A stretch of 64,000 nt of DNA from Rhabdornis inornatus. Lineage: Eukaryota; Chordata; Aves; Passeriformes; Rhabdornithidae. Under the pieces are notes generated by a model, which made no database searches, was not told the origin of the DNA, and was given only the letters and a program-made list of their open reading frames with translations. This document shows positions 52,161-64,000 of the stretch, piece after piece. The stretch spans positions 248,001 through 312,000 of the forward strand of contig VWZS01009947.1 of the NCBI GenBank assembly GCA_013397075.1, written 5' to 3'. Numbering within the stretch: the stretch's first letter is position 1; each line of letters starts with the position of its first letter. Position numbers and translations under genes: made by a program.

Positions 52161-55100
52161 GACGCATGGATCTGTGGTATTTCTCAGACCAAGTCACCAA
52201 AGAATTCACAGAAAAATACCTTGTTTTTCAATTAAATGTTGTGGTTTCATGCAAAGAAGAGTCAGAACCAAGAACTGAGAAAAACAAAACTCTTCTAGTC
52301 CAAAGGCTGGTTAGGAGAAGAACCTAGGCAATAGGCATGCTTCTGTAAACTTTACCTGAACTGTGGCCCATGCTCTACCAAAAAGTCAAAGTAATAGTTG
52401 CCTTTTTTCAGGGATGAATTACATCTCCATTTCAAGGCTTTTCTTGCAATAATTTGTAAATGTGAAAAATGTTTAAGGGCTGTTAAGCCCCCCAGACAGT
52501 TCCAAGTCAGAAATTAGTTTCCAGGGACACTTTGGGAACTACTTGTCTCCCCATCTGGGTGTATTTGTTGTTCTCCTGCTTCACATTAAGAGAAAATGAC
52601 ATGTTCACTGACAAAAGAGTGTATCTTTTAGTGCTACTTCTAAGTCTATAGAAGAACAGTTCCCCAGGAACCAATCTAATTCCAGCTGGAAGCTGGATGC
52701 ATGTGTATGGCTATATATGAATATCTATTTTAAAAGTAACCTTTATTTTTAGTTTGCTATAAATCACTAATCCAAAACGTTATAGATGGAGCAAATTTGA
52801 TTCAGCAACGCTGAGATTACTATAGTTTAGGATTTTAAAGAGGGCCAGAAAGGTCCCTGGGCAGCCAGATCTATTTATTCATACTGTTACATTGCTGGAA
52901 AGGGACCTGCAGAGGATTTGGCTTGTACACTCTCCCGGATGATCACTAAGCTGTTAGCAGGGGCCACAAGATTCTCTCGGTAGGTAGCCAAGATGAATCT
53001 ACCTTGTTGAAAGGATGAGGGAATTCAGCAGCACAGCTGTACTGCAGTCTGTAGCTGTTCTCTTCAGTGCTAAAGGGAGTACTGGCATAATTAATTTATG
53101 AGCATGAGAAGCAAAATCTCTATATCTACATACATAGCTGCTGTTTTTTTTTTCTTTCTGTTTTTATCAGACTAGATGAGATTATTGCTGCATACAGGCT
53201 TTATTTGCTCTTACGTACAAGATTCTAAATTCAGAATACTGAGACAGAAATAAGTGCAAGTAATCCTGATGACCCAGTGGCAAAAGAGATCAGAGACATA
53301 GGAGGAATTTTGTTTCACTTTTCTTAAACTAGAGTCAAAATCCATAATCACTTTACCTATGAAACATCTCAACATCGGGCCAATACAATCAAATCACCCA
53401 TTTTTTGCAAAGTGCTTCTTACCCAGATCTTTAGATTCAGTAACAAGTTTATTGAGTAAAAGGAGACTGCAGGCAGTATTTCTGCAGTCAGTAGAGTGCA
53501 CTTGATTGCATTAGTACTTGTATATGGTGTGTTACATAAGCAGAAAATGATTAAAACACATTTGTTGAACTGTAACAACTGTTGTTCTTGCCAATAATAA
53601 CAGCCACCATTATGCATGCAAAATGCAATCAGCCACTGTGCTTCAGGGTGTCAGCTGGTGGCTTCTGCTGCTGAAGGTGTGCAGGGGAGGGTCAGAAGGC
53701 AATTCCCTTTCCTTAGGTATTGCCATAACTCAATGGTTGAAGAAAGTGGAGATGATGAACAGCTGGTCTTACAGAGATTGGCACACTTTGCTCAGATCCA
53801 GGTTAAGTTTTCCTTGGTGCTTTGTCTGTGTGACTATCACCTACTAAGGACTTACTTCTCTCTTTGTGCTTGCTGTGTCCTAAAGCATCTTTCAGAAAAC
53901 TGGGGTTGCCTCTGACAGGCAGCCAGACCTTGTTTGTAGTATGCTGCAAAATTCAATGAATTAATAACAAAGGGTAACTGTTCGTGGGGCAGAATTATGG
54001 AAGAAACTGGAGCAAGATGAATGTCAATATAGCCTTCAGTAAGCAGTTTCTCTTCCCTGAGCTGTCAGAAAAGTAATTGTGTCTCTGATTACCTATTTTT
54101 TTTTCCCAGAGCACCTACTGGGAACATCCTAAGCGTGTACTCTCTCTTCCTATAAGGATAACACTTATAATAATGTCGTGCAGGTCCACATGCCCACCCT
54201 GCCACCCACTTTCTCCTCCAGGACTTGTCCAAGCCAGCCACCAAGGCAGGTCAGTCAGTGTTTTTATTTCTCTGTGGACCATGAAGATAGACACAATCCT
54301 ACTTTAACATACACCAGCACCAAGAGAGCTTCTGCAGCCCAACTCCAACTTTACACCAGAAAAAGAGTGAGCAGATTCAGGCCAAGCAACTGTCTGTAAG
54401 TGATTAGAAGCAAATGGGATTTGGCAAATAGTGAGTTGGCAGGAGGCATTAGAGAGCAGCTCTTCATCAGTAGGTTCCCCATGGTGCTCTGAAGGGTCAT
54501 TGTGTGTACTGGCAGAATTCTCATGTTTTCTTGCTTCTTCCCTCCCAGAGGCATTTTGGGGAGGAAGATTATTCTTTGCCACATAATCACTTCTCCCCTC
54601 CCTCCCTCTCCCCGCAGTGCACCCTTCCTTCACAGGCTTGTTTATCATGCTGAGCCATGATGCAGGGTTTTTCTGTGCTGTTTCTCCTCTGCCCCCCCTT
54701 TCTCTCCTTACATAATTTTTTGTTGCAGAAGCAGAGCCTCGAGAGGTTTTTGATCAGTGAACTATTCGGGGTTTCATGAATTGCTTCTGCGTTTAATAGG
54801 ATGCTAGCAAGGAACTGAGTGAATGTTAATGGAGTACTGGAGGAGGAGATCCTGCTTCAGGTTTATCCTCACAGATATCTCAGGCACTGACAGGAAGAGT
54901 CTATAATTCATTACTTTGATAGAGGCATCTTCCTTTACTGAAAGAAAGAGTTAGGTGCTCAGGAAGCTGTGGAGTCTGGGGTGATTCAGCCTTTTTTGGC
55001 CATTTTATTCAAACTGTGATTGATCTAAGCAAATTTCTCTGGCTGTCTAGGCAAAGGCATTTGTCATATTGGGGGTGTATGGTGCATCTGGTGACAACCA

Positions 55101-57908
55101 GATCAGACACATTACCAGGGATTTGAACTATGCCTAAATTGCTATATTCCATGCTTCTTAGGAGTTAGAAATATTTAGAGGTAAAAGTTCATAAGAAAAA
55201 ATATTAGCATCAGTGTTTTGGTGAAATTTGAGTTATTTGTTTCTGAGCTTTGTTAAATTATTAATGGTTGTGGCTGTTTTTAAACATTAGCAGAAATAAA
55301 GTTTTCTGTGAAAGGTGAGATAAGGGTCAATAAGAGGAATTATGTGCATAGGGAAAAAAAACAGAAAAAACAACATTCAGGCTGCAAAATGGGTATTATT
55401 CAGGCTACTGTAGAAGAGAGGAATGCAACAGCATAAAATGAAGTTTATTTTCAAAAAGTTGAAACAGCTTCAAGAAAGCAACAGGATTTTCTGCAATGGG
55501 GAGTGCAATAGAGTGTAGTTTCAAGGCAGAAAGACAGGCCACCATAGAGTCATTTCAATCTGACAGTGTGACACACGGTGCGGCATAGTCCCCATAGCAG
55601 TCAAAAGATTTCCATGGCTGGGATGCAGCTCTCCATATTCCTTCTCAACTTCCTGAAGCCTGATTTTGCTGGCTGAGGCTATCTTGCGTCAGGATCTTGC
55701 AGGTGGAGTTGTGCATACCAGACCTGACTGCCAAATACATTTGTTTTACAGTTCCTCTGTGCTGGAAGTGGGTAAGTTATCCATGGGTGTAGGTGCGAAC
55801 ATGCACTTATCTCTGCTAACAAAATTCCAGGGATTGTCAATCAATCTTTGAGGAGTTTACCTTGTTCATACATTAAACTGTCTGGTGAATTATCAGAGTC
55901 TGGTTCTGCATGCTTCAGCTGCAGACGACAAACACATTGAGCAAATTCCTAATGAACTGATTACCTAGCTTAGCATTTAAACTGCCACATTTAACATCCT
56001 TCAACCCTCATAAACATATTGAACTACTCAAGGGATTATGGCTGCCAGGTTTGCTGTGTCACTACTATAAATTAACCTAAGAATTTAATCAGAGATACCA
56101 CCAGAAGCAAAATAACAGAATGAGGTGTTGAGAAGATAAGTTTTCAACTCAGAGCAAAAAAACAATTTTGTACTGAGGGTTCATTTTTAAGAAGGTTTGT
56201 TGTCAGCAAATATAAAGGACACAGGTGCAATATTTCCCCTACATACATATGCAAAATTATATACTGTGCATTTTTAGTGCATTTTCTGATGTTTTTTTAA
56301 AAATTTTCAAACATCTTATTTCAAAGTCAGGATTGAGGGGGAAACTGGTGGGCTCTTTGAAATTGATAGTAAAAATTACACAGATCCTGGGTATTTCAAG
56401 ACTTAGTGTTGATTATACATCTATGGGGGTAAAAAAAAAAATAAAATTCATCAATTTCCATCCATTGAAATCTCCTCCACGAACCGAGATTTATCTAGGG
56501 CTATAGAGGCAATACCTTCCATGAGTGGCTGTGTTTTCACAGGAATTGGGAGCACATGGTTGCTCCTCTTCACATTCTCAACATCAGGGCTGTGATCAGA
56601 GCTGAAAAGCTGTTGCAAGTGTGCTTCCTGATCTCTCAAATGTCAGGACTACATCTTCACCAGCTACCCACATCTCCCAGCAAAGCTGTATTTAGGGCAC
56701 ACTTTTCTCTCCTTTCTGGAGCTCTACTGTCTTCTACCTTACATGATGCATCACTAGATTTTACCAAAGGGAGGGGTAGGAAGTGAAAAGTATAGAGAAG
56801 GACCTAACCTGCAGTTCCCACTGAGTGCCATGACTATTTGCCCCACATCAAATCCACATTGCCACCCTCAATTATTCTCCTTTTACCCTTCAAGTCATGA
56901 GTTATGAATGAAAATTAATTGTTACAGGCATTTCTTAACTTCTGGGACAATTTGCTTTCGGTTTTTTCCCTTTTAGTTTATATAAATTTATTGTTTCAGT
57001 GCACAGATTTATTGTTCTTAGTTGTAGACAGAAGATGTCAGCGTTTCCAGAAACTGAATCACCAAATGTCACGCTGAATGACCAGAAAATGTTAAAACAA
57101 CTTACACAAATCTTTTTTAGGAAAGTTGCTGAGCAGCACTTAAGAACTTATTAGCAGAGACATGTAATTCACCATCTTGGACTCAAGTGTCCAGAACAGT
57201 ATTTAACTCCAACTAAGCAACCACACATATTTTTTTTTGAAATAGTCTTTTTGTTGATAAAGTTTTCACAGAAGGTTACTCGGAAAGATAAGTAACTCTT
57301 AATGCAGTTGTCTACTGAATTAGAAGCTCTTCTGTAAGTTTCATCATATTTCATCAAATCCCTTGATAAAGTTGTTTTCCTGCTAGCACGTGGTACAATG
57401 AAGTGACTGTTTTTTCACATATCATAGCTCCGTTATTGCCTCTGCTATCTGACCTCCCTTTCTAATGCCCTTGTGTCCATGTCATGTGTTTATCTCTGCA
57501 AGCAAAGGGTAGGAAGCCCTGTGGACAATAAAATTCTACAAAGCATCCACATAGTCCACAAGAGCTAGTGAACTGAATCTTACCCTAGGCAACAAAGTTT
57601 CTTTGTTAAGAGTTTTATTTGTGAAAGAGCTAATATGAATTAAATATTGATTTCTCTGTTTGTGTCCATTAGGACTGATCTGAATCTTAATGAACATTGG
57701 GGAGTTAACAGATGCTTCATTGATGTGTATTGTACCTGTTCCTTTCAATCACTAATGTATAAATTGTAGAAAATAAATGGAAATTAATCAAAATAGAAAT
57801 ATGGGTCTGCAAAAGAAGTTGTGTTGCTTGGTAACATGGACCCTGTGCCTGCCAGACGTTGATCATGAGCCCCGTGCTTTGTGTGGCATTTGAGTCAGAA
57901 GAAAACTA

Positions 57909-57952
57909 TTATCAGGGGCTTGCATGGAGTTTATCAGGGAGTTGCATGAGCT
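57909..57952. repeat. 22-bp imperfect tandem duplication
   Basis: Two adjacent copies both begin TTATCAGGG and contain TTGCATG at the same offset; 17 of 22 positions agree. It is an older duplication than the one at 52135. Confidence 0.6.
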
Positions 57953-59963
57953 GGCTAAATGACTAGTTACAGATGTTACTGACTCCTACATCCTCCTCTC
58001 TTGAGCCATTCCCTCCGGAAAGTTCCTTTCTGCAGAGTATGATTATTTCTTATTTCTACTGTGTTATACACACCATTAATCTTCCTTCCTTTCCTAGTTA
58101 TTGCTGTCACCTCCTTTTGTAGCCAGAAGGGACTCAGAACTGACAAACAAGAAAGCTCCTGTCCTGTAATCTGCTGACCGTACAGCATATCTGTTTCTTG
58201 CACGGCAGCTTCAGGGGCTGTGCTTCCTCGCAGACATCAGCTGAGGAAGATTAACAGTAAGAAATTCCCTCCTAACTCATCAGGTAGGAGTGGTGGAAGA
58301 AAAAAAAAAATTATACACATAGAAGTAGATACTGTTGGTAGTGGAAGTAGTTTCTTGCATGTTGAGTTCCTGAGTGCATTTTTAGCCTTGTCTCATGGAT
58401 TCAGTGATTTATTTGAAGTTTCCAAAGGGATGTAAAATAGGGGTCTAGAAGTTGTGAGAACCTGAGATAGGTGGCAGAAGGTGGGAACTTTCGTTCAACC
58501 TCTAACTGTGCTTTTGTTTTCTCCAAATACTCCCAACAGATGTTAATATGTCATAAATGAAAAGCAATAATCATCTGGGAGGTGGGAATAATGATATTAT
58601 GCTGCATGTCATAAAAAGTTGGCCTAAAGTAGGTAGTGAGAGATCAAGATAAGTTGCTCTAAGGCTGGCCAGGAAGTACAGCTGTTGAAGGAAGTAGAAA
58701 ATTAGACACATCTTGTTTGGTACAACTCAGAGAGGTGTACAGGGGTCAACAGCCACAGCAAGACCCATCAAAGGGAAGCTGTTGATGTGAGCTGAAGCAG
58801 AAAGAAGGATTTCTGTGGTTTACAAACTAAAAGGGATTTTTTTCTTCTCTTGGCATACATTACTTCACTGTCCCACGCCCTTTATATGTGTGTGCTGATC
58901 CAACTTCTCCTGGAAGGTGTGTCATCTTCCAGGGGTTTATGAGCATCTGTGGTTACTGAGAGTAGCTGCTAGTAATTTAGGTAATGCACTCCAAGAAGTT
59001 CCCTGGGTTTCAGTAGAGAAGGTACAGGAACAAAATCAACACATTGGTAGCTGTTCTGTTGATTTATGTTTGCTTAAAGAAAGATGCAACTTAAGCTTGC
59101 TGGCTGCTTCCCTTACATGAAAAAAAAGCAACGTTGCAGCAACAATAATCCTGTGATTAATTTTAGAAAACATATCTGTAGTTATTTCTTAAGTGCTTTT
59201 CATCCCCCTTTATTTTCTGCATTTGTCTGTGTGCATCATCTCTCACCCATCTGAGAGCACAGCAGATGACAGCTCAGTGATACCTTACTGATGTACAAGG
59301 CAGTGTCACTGTTGTCTAGGCAAAATGCATTTTTCCATGTGCTTAATCTAAAAACATTTTGTACTGTATATATTTCCCATGCTTCATACACCTGCTTCTT
59401 GTCAAAAGCCAGCAAAGGTAGAAATATGCTTGCTCTCCACAGAAGTGGATGTTTTGCTTGGATGAATGCTAATCAAATGATTACATTCAGGCCAAGTTTC
59501 TCTCCAGTGCTTCAGTAGAGTGTTATGGCCCAGCTACAGGGGATTGTTAATCAACAGGTTTTGGATGAAAATCAGGTAACTGAAGACCTCTTTTGACTAA
59601 AGATTATTAGGCATTATATTGCTAATTATGACCAATGGGATTGCATGCTTAGAAATTCTTTCCATACTAAAACATGCCACATTGCATTGTTTTGGCACTT
59701 CAATGCAGACAGGCAAACTGAGGCCTGGAAAACCTCCACGAGATCCTGAAAAGCAAGTTTTGCTTTTAATCTAAACAAGTGCTTAGTTAGGCTGTGGTAC
59801 ATAAATTGACCTGTCAAGGACCATAGGATGGTTGCTTTGTATGGAGAAACAAAGATGGTCAGATTAAGACTAACTCTAACTCAGGGCTGGGCTGGGAGCA
59901 ATGCCACTCAGCTAGCACAGTGCTGTATTTGGCCAAATACTCTCATTACTATTATTACTAATA

Positions 59964-59965
<2 letters not shown>

Positions 59966-59999
<34 letters not shown>
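59966..59999. repeat. (ATT)n microsatellite
   Basis: About eleven near-perfect ATT units preceded by a degenerate CATTACTATTATTACTAATAT lead. It is probably length-variable. The poly-isoleucine frame across it is not a gene. Confidence 0.9.
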
Positions 60000-60000
<1 letters not shown>

Positions 60001-60422
60001 TCTTTGCTTTTATCAGGCACATTAGCCTATGCAAAAAACTATGTCAGCCTTATTCTTGAGCCTGACCTTGGCATTCTGCTTGGTTCCAAATGGCATTGCA
60101 GTGTCACAGTCCTAAACACAGCTGAAGGGCTCAAAAGACTCTATAGGCCCACCAGACACTTTTTTTTGGAAAAGTTATTGAAATTTCACCTTAAAAAAAC
60201 TTTAAAGATCTAAACTTTGTGATTTAAAAGGCAAATGAAATGTGTATGCTTCTGCTGGGGCAGAGAGACCAGGCCATTTTTAAGAGTTCTCTACAGAAAT
60301 ATTTGCACTTTCAGGCTTGTCAACAGGACACAGAACATTATACCTGTAGATTACCACTTCAAATTTTGTTTCATTGAAAGTCAGTGGTACTATGCCAGTC
60401 TGTGTCTGATGAATTGATGTAT

Positions 60423-60595
60423 AATAATTCAGTATCTCTGCCCATTTTGCTTTCTGTCTTCTCTGCCTCTACCACCACGGATTCTTTCTGGTGTCAAATT
60501 AGTTCCTGTCCACACTGCCATTGACATCAGAAAGAATCTGTGGTGGCAGAGGCAGAGAAGACAGAAAGCAAAATGGGCAGAGATACTGAATTATT
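60423..60595. repeat. Near-perfect inverted repeat: 75-bp arms, 23-nt loop
   Basis: Arms 60423-60497 and 60521-60595 are reverse complements at 72 of 75 positions, with no gaps. The three differences are at 60471/60547 (A opposite C), 60479/60539 (G opposite T) and 60491/60527 (G opposite T). In a plus-strand transcript two of these are G-U wobbles, so the duplex would be interrupted only by one A-C mismatch. The loop is 60498-60520. The ends are sharp: pairing stops at once on both sides. The arms are ordinary mixed sequence, not low complexity, and match no transposon I know. It may be a young snap-back duplication, a small terminal-inverted-repeat element, a hairpin-RNA source, or an assembly artefact. 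Confidence 0.95.
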
Positions 60596-60599
60596 CTGC

Positions 60600-61640
60600 T
60601 GTAGATGCCAGAGTTATTTGCTTTAAAAATGCTACATTAGCCAAACACAGTAGTCACATTCCCAAGCAAGACATATGGGAAAAAAGGGCTGTGATATTTA
60701 TTTTACTAGATCTCTGCAGAACAGTGTCTGTGGGATCTTACCCTCTGAAGGGTAAACCGTGGCACTCCTTGCCATTGGTCCACCAAAAAAACCCCACATC
60801 TTTTGTCTCAGGAAGTTCTTAATTTGCAGACTTTCGGATCTTCTGAGAATATTCTAGAGCAATGTTGATAAATGTCTGCTTCTTTCCTCCATAAACATTT
60901 TTGGCCACTATTAGAGACATAAAATGGATGAGGTGGCTCTTTCATTTGATCCTTTCATCTAAGCCAGGACACAAGAAGGTCTAACTTTCATATGTCCATT
61001 AGCTCCTAAGATACTCAATTTGCCATTTGACATAGCACTGTTAAAATAAAATTGCAGGCTATCCAAAACAGCCAGTTATTAAAATGATCTCTTATCATTA
61101 TTGTTTTCTGAGTGATGCAAACTATGCAAATAGTGGCATGAAAAAAGTTTATTATCCGTGGGTTTTTTTATCTCTAGGGAAAAACAGTAGTTTAGAGCAT
61201 TAGGTAGAAGGTTGGGGAGCTAGGTATTAGTTTCAGATATGTTACTGTTTTCTAATATAGCCTCAAGCAAAATACTTCTCTGTGCCTTTTCATCTGTAAA
61301 ATGATGGCGACAGAGCTCTGTCAAACCATTTGGCCATATTAAAATGGAAATATTTGATAGCTTAGAGCTTTTTTTTATCACCATGCAGAATGCAGCAAAA
61401 TCAAGGCATCCTGAAACGCCTCTGTCCTCACTTATATAACTTATTCCATGAGCTCTGGAGCATTTCTATCTGGAGATGCACATCAGATGGAATCAAGTTA
61501 GAAAAGATGAATCTTCCATATCTTTCTGGGGTTCTGGATCAAAGTGGTGCAGAAGCCCCAGGCTTGTTGACTCTGTTCCCATGGAATACTATAATAATTC
61601 AACAAGTGTCACCCTGGGGTCTGTAGGTCAGTTTAGCCAA
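60600..61640. other. Gene-free unique sequence
   Basis: Lies between the large inverted repeat and the CR1 pseudogene. No exon, RNA gene or repeat is recognised. Confidence 0.5.
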
Positions 61641-61645
61641 CCACA

Positions 61646-62415
61646 GAATCACACATAATCACAGAATTGTTAGGGTTGGAAGGAACCCCTGGAGATCATC
61701 CACTCCTGCTCCACTTCCAAGGCAGGGTCACCTAGAGCAGGTTACACGGGAATGTAACTTGCTTGGGATATATCCTATCCCTTTGTCCAAACCATTGATA
61801 AACAAGTAGAATAAGTCTGGATCCAGTACTGATCCCTGGGGAAAGCCACTGACTGAAGGCCTCCAACTGGATTCTGCTCCACTGATCATGACCCTCTGAG
61901 CTCTGCCATTTAGCCAGTTCTTGATCCACCTCACTGTCCATCCATCTAACCCACATTTCCTGAGCTTATCTAGAAGGATGTTACGAGACAGTGCCGAAAG
62001 CCTTGCTGAAGTCAAGGTAGAAAACATCCACTGCTCTCTGCTCATCAACCCATCCTGCCCTGCCAACATGAGGGCTATCAGATTGGTCAAGCATTATTTC
62101 CCCTTGGTGAATTCGTGTTGGGGACTCCTGATGACCTTTTCTTCTGCAGGCTTGGTGATGTCCTTCAGAATGATCTGTTCCATCACCTTGCCAGGGATGG
62201 AGGTGAGGCTGACTGGCCAGTAGTTTTCTAGGTCTTCCTTCTTGCTCTTTTTGAAGATTGGACTAACAACAGCCTTCCTCCAGTCAGGCATCTCTCCCTT
62301 TCTCCATTATTTTTCAGTGATGGAGACTGGCATAGCACCAAGATCTATCACCTCCCTCAGCACTCATGGGAGCATCCCATGAAGGCAGATGGATTTTGGT
62401 TTTGTGACCACCCAT
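61646..62415 (-). pseudogene. CR1 LINE reverse-transcriptase pseudogene, minus orientation, internally deleted
   Basis: Read on the minus strand from about 62415 to 61646. It holds the middle of the CR1 ORF2 reverse transcriptase, including PIFKK, a NYWPVSLTSIPGKVMEQ block, FTKGK, TNLIA, the NILLDKLRKCGLDGWTVRW block, NGRAQRV, and a GFPQGSVLDPDLF block (consensus GVPQGSVLGP). Several breaks are visible: an in-frame stop directly after FTKGK (about 62092), a frameshift between TNLIA and NILLDKL that puts the YLDFSKAF motif in another frame, and an abrupt end just before the FADD catalytic motif. At about 61755 the coding part joins directly to the CR1 3' end (GCAGGGTCACCTAGAGCAGG and AATCACAGAATTG on the plus strand). 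The copy is thus dead, lacking the catalytic aspartates and the rest of ORF2. The 5' part is truncated near 62415. Confidence 0.93.
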
Positions 62416-62419
62416 AGAT

Positions 62420-63445
62420 TTCTAGTTCTTCTTCTTTATTCTCCATGCTGCATGTGCTTGTGTACAAGCACTTTAGAGCAGCAATCAAGCATCCAGATTC
62501 CCTAGAAGGGGTGTGAGAGGGCTCACCATAGCTGTAAACACCCTTGATATGGTTAGCCCTTTGATCTCATTTTGAGGGAAAGCCAGAGAGAATCTGTCAC
62601 TGTCCTTGTCAGCCTGGCTTACTCCCCAGCAGGAAGAAGTGCCATGGACATTGCCACTTCAGACCCCAGCCCTCAAGTTCAAACTAAACCAAGCAGCCAA
62701 GAGGGGAAAGCTGATCTTCAACTCAGTATCTACCTGGCAGCCTGACTCCCTCTGCCCATACGGGCAGCACTGCTGCTCCAAGTCCCCAGAGCTTGCTTTC
62801 TTCTCACTCACTTCAGGGACTGACTTCTCTCTTGAATTTTCTGTAAGTTCCAGGCAACTCTGCTTCATTCTTTTCATAGCAATAGTTTATATTTGTAGAG
62901 TAATGATTCTTTTGGGCCAATGAGGCTGTTTAATGAGAAGATAATCTTGTTCCTTCATAAGGAAAAATTACTCAGCATTACAGTTTATCCACAGAGCAAA
63001 CAGATTGTCAAATAAAATATCATATTATCCTCTAAATAATTAAATAAACACTGAGATATTTATCATTATGCTATTCAACAGACTGGTGTTGACTGAGAAA
63101 GCAGATATCTTATTCCAAATGATGTTGGCTTCTTTTTCAAAGTGAAGTTACAGAAGAAAAGCAATTGTCAAAACGGCAGAGAAATGTTCCATATTTTTTC
63201 CCTCTATGACTTCCTGAGCAAATTTGTTCCATTTATAAGTTACACAATGATTTTTCTAAACGCCAGCGCTGCAACCTCGGACTTAGAAAATTACACCAAG
63301 ATTCCTCTGTTTCTCTTATGCTACTACCAGGGAGGGTAACACAATCACCATTTAGCTGACAGGTTTGTTTGTGAACAAAACAGAATAGGAGTTTGCTCAC
63401 TTCTCATAACAGCAGTGGCTCAGATAGCAGAGCACAGTGGTGGTA
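62420..63445. other. Gene-free unique sequence
   Basis: No recognisable gene. The overlapping frames on opposite strands at 62606-62923 and 62659-62877 do not look like known proteins. Confidence 0.5.
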
Positions 63446-63446
63446 G

Positions 63447-63545
63447 AGTGTTGTTTTGTTTTGTTTTTTTTTTTGTCGTGGTTGGTTTGTTTGGTTTTGT
63501 TTTGATTTTGGGTTTTTTTAGTTTGTTTGGTTTGGTTTTGGTTTT
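63447..63545. repeat. GTTT-rich low-complexity tract
   Basis: T runs broken by G and GG in TTTTG and GGTTTG units. The minus-strand frame across it reads as a Gln/Asn/Lys/Thr-rich peptide purely because of this composition. Confidence 0.75.
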
Positions 63546-64000
63546 GCAGGGACGGAGTTGGTTTCTTTAATGATCTCTGTGCCAACAGCAGCAGAAGACA
63601 GGAGTGGTAGAAGGAATGTAGTGTTTCTTCCATAATAGTGCATATTATTGCTCCAATGAATAAAAAGCTGGGATGGCAGATATATTTATTTGGCTCATTG
63701 CACAATAAATAGATAAACTGGACAATAGTGCATGTTTGGAATTGAATGCAAGAAGATGCCATCCCAAATATTCAGTAAGATATTTAAATATTAATAATGC
63801 TTAGAAAGCATCAGCATTACTCACGTAGATTTGAAAAGATCCCAGACTTGTATGTGTGTATGCATTTATATTGTTCCCTGCTCCTGGTAGATATCCCTTC
63901 TCAATCTTTTGTGTCTTTCATTTACAGTAACATGTTTCAATTCAGTCCCTCTTTAGATTTGCAAGCTATCATACCTAGAAGCCCTTGCTGTGTCCCACTA
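63546..64000. other. Gene-free unique sequence, window end
   Basis: No feature recognised up to the end of the window. Confidence 0.5.

Larger units (their letters stand above)
48620..59935. other. Gene-free unique sequence
   Basis: The longest uninterrupted stretch without recognisable features. Frames such as 54304-54648 (minus, 114 codons, rich in polar residues) have no known relatives that I can name. Two small tandem duplications (52135-52160 and 57909-57952) are listed separately. Otherwise I see nothing to name. Confidence 0.5.

Noticed and set aside
52891..52935. GCTGGAAAGGGACCTGCAGAGGAT, similar to a CR1 3' terminus
   Set aside because: The neighbouring sequence does not follow CR1 on either side; a single short match is not enough.
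54304..54648. 114-codon minus-strand open frame rich in Glu, His, Asn and Ser
   Set aside because: The composition looks protein-like, but I recognise no family. Overlapping frames exist in other phases, and no splice or promoter signals support it.
63397..63762. 121-codon minus-strand frame with a Gln/Asn/Lys/Thr-rich, prion-like stretch
   Set aside because: The stretch is the translation of the GTTT-rich low-complexity tract at 63447-63545.
1..64000. CRISPR arrays, operons, bacterial ribosome-binding sites, tRNA or rRNA genes
   Set aside because: No spaced direct-repeat array, no closely packed frames and no tRNA- or rRNA-like sequence was seen; the window is eukaryotic in character.

Overview
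This window looks like a 64 kb piece of vertebrate, very probably bird, chromosome with no recognisable protein-coding gene. The DNA is AT-rich, contains one N (position 48550) inside a CT microsatellite, and shows no operon-like packing, no CpG-island-like promoter and no run of exons I can match to a known protein. The bird assignment rests on four old CR1-type LINE fragments with the typical avian CR1 3' end, and on a solo-LTR-like block near 6.0-6.5 kb that resembles songbird endogenous-retrovirus LTRs. The scarcity of repeats also fits a bird. The window is best read as intergenic sequence or the inside of a very large intron.

Layout. 0-6 kb: unique sequence with small T/G tracts and a 17-bp tandem duplication. 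6.0-6.5 kb: LTR-like block, minus orientation. 6.5-10.4 kb: unique. 10.45-10.74 kb: CR1 3' end, plus orientation. 10.7-31.8 kb: long unique stretch with one 180-codon open frame of unknown meaning (minus strand, 15.1-15.7 kb), two A/C-rich low-complexity tracts and an AT-rich block at 26.1-26.3 kb. 31.8-32.0 kb: CR1 3' end, minus. 32-45.7 kb: unique, with two exact TALE-homeodomain-type decamers, an exact short palindrome and a 68-nt hairpin. 45.74-46.17 kb: CR1 3' region, minus. 46.2-60 kb: unique, with a G-rich/T-tract block and the CT microsatellite near 48.3-48.6 kb and an ATT array at 59.97 kb. 60.42-60.60 kb: a near-perfect 75-bp inverted repeat with a 23-nt loop. 61.65-62.4 kb: CR1 pseudogene covering part of the reverse transcriptase, minus. 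62.4-64 kb: unique plus a GT-rich tract.

The strongest unexplained signal is the inverted repeat at 60423-60595. If transcribed it would fold into a duplex of about 75 bp with only three non-Watson-Crick positions. A second, shorter hairpin of precursor-microRNA size lies at 41598-41665. Neither is explained by the transposons I can recognise. No genes act together here that I can support; any function is likely to be regulatory or RNA-level.
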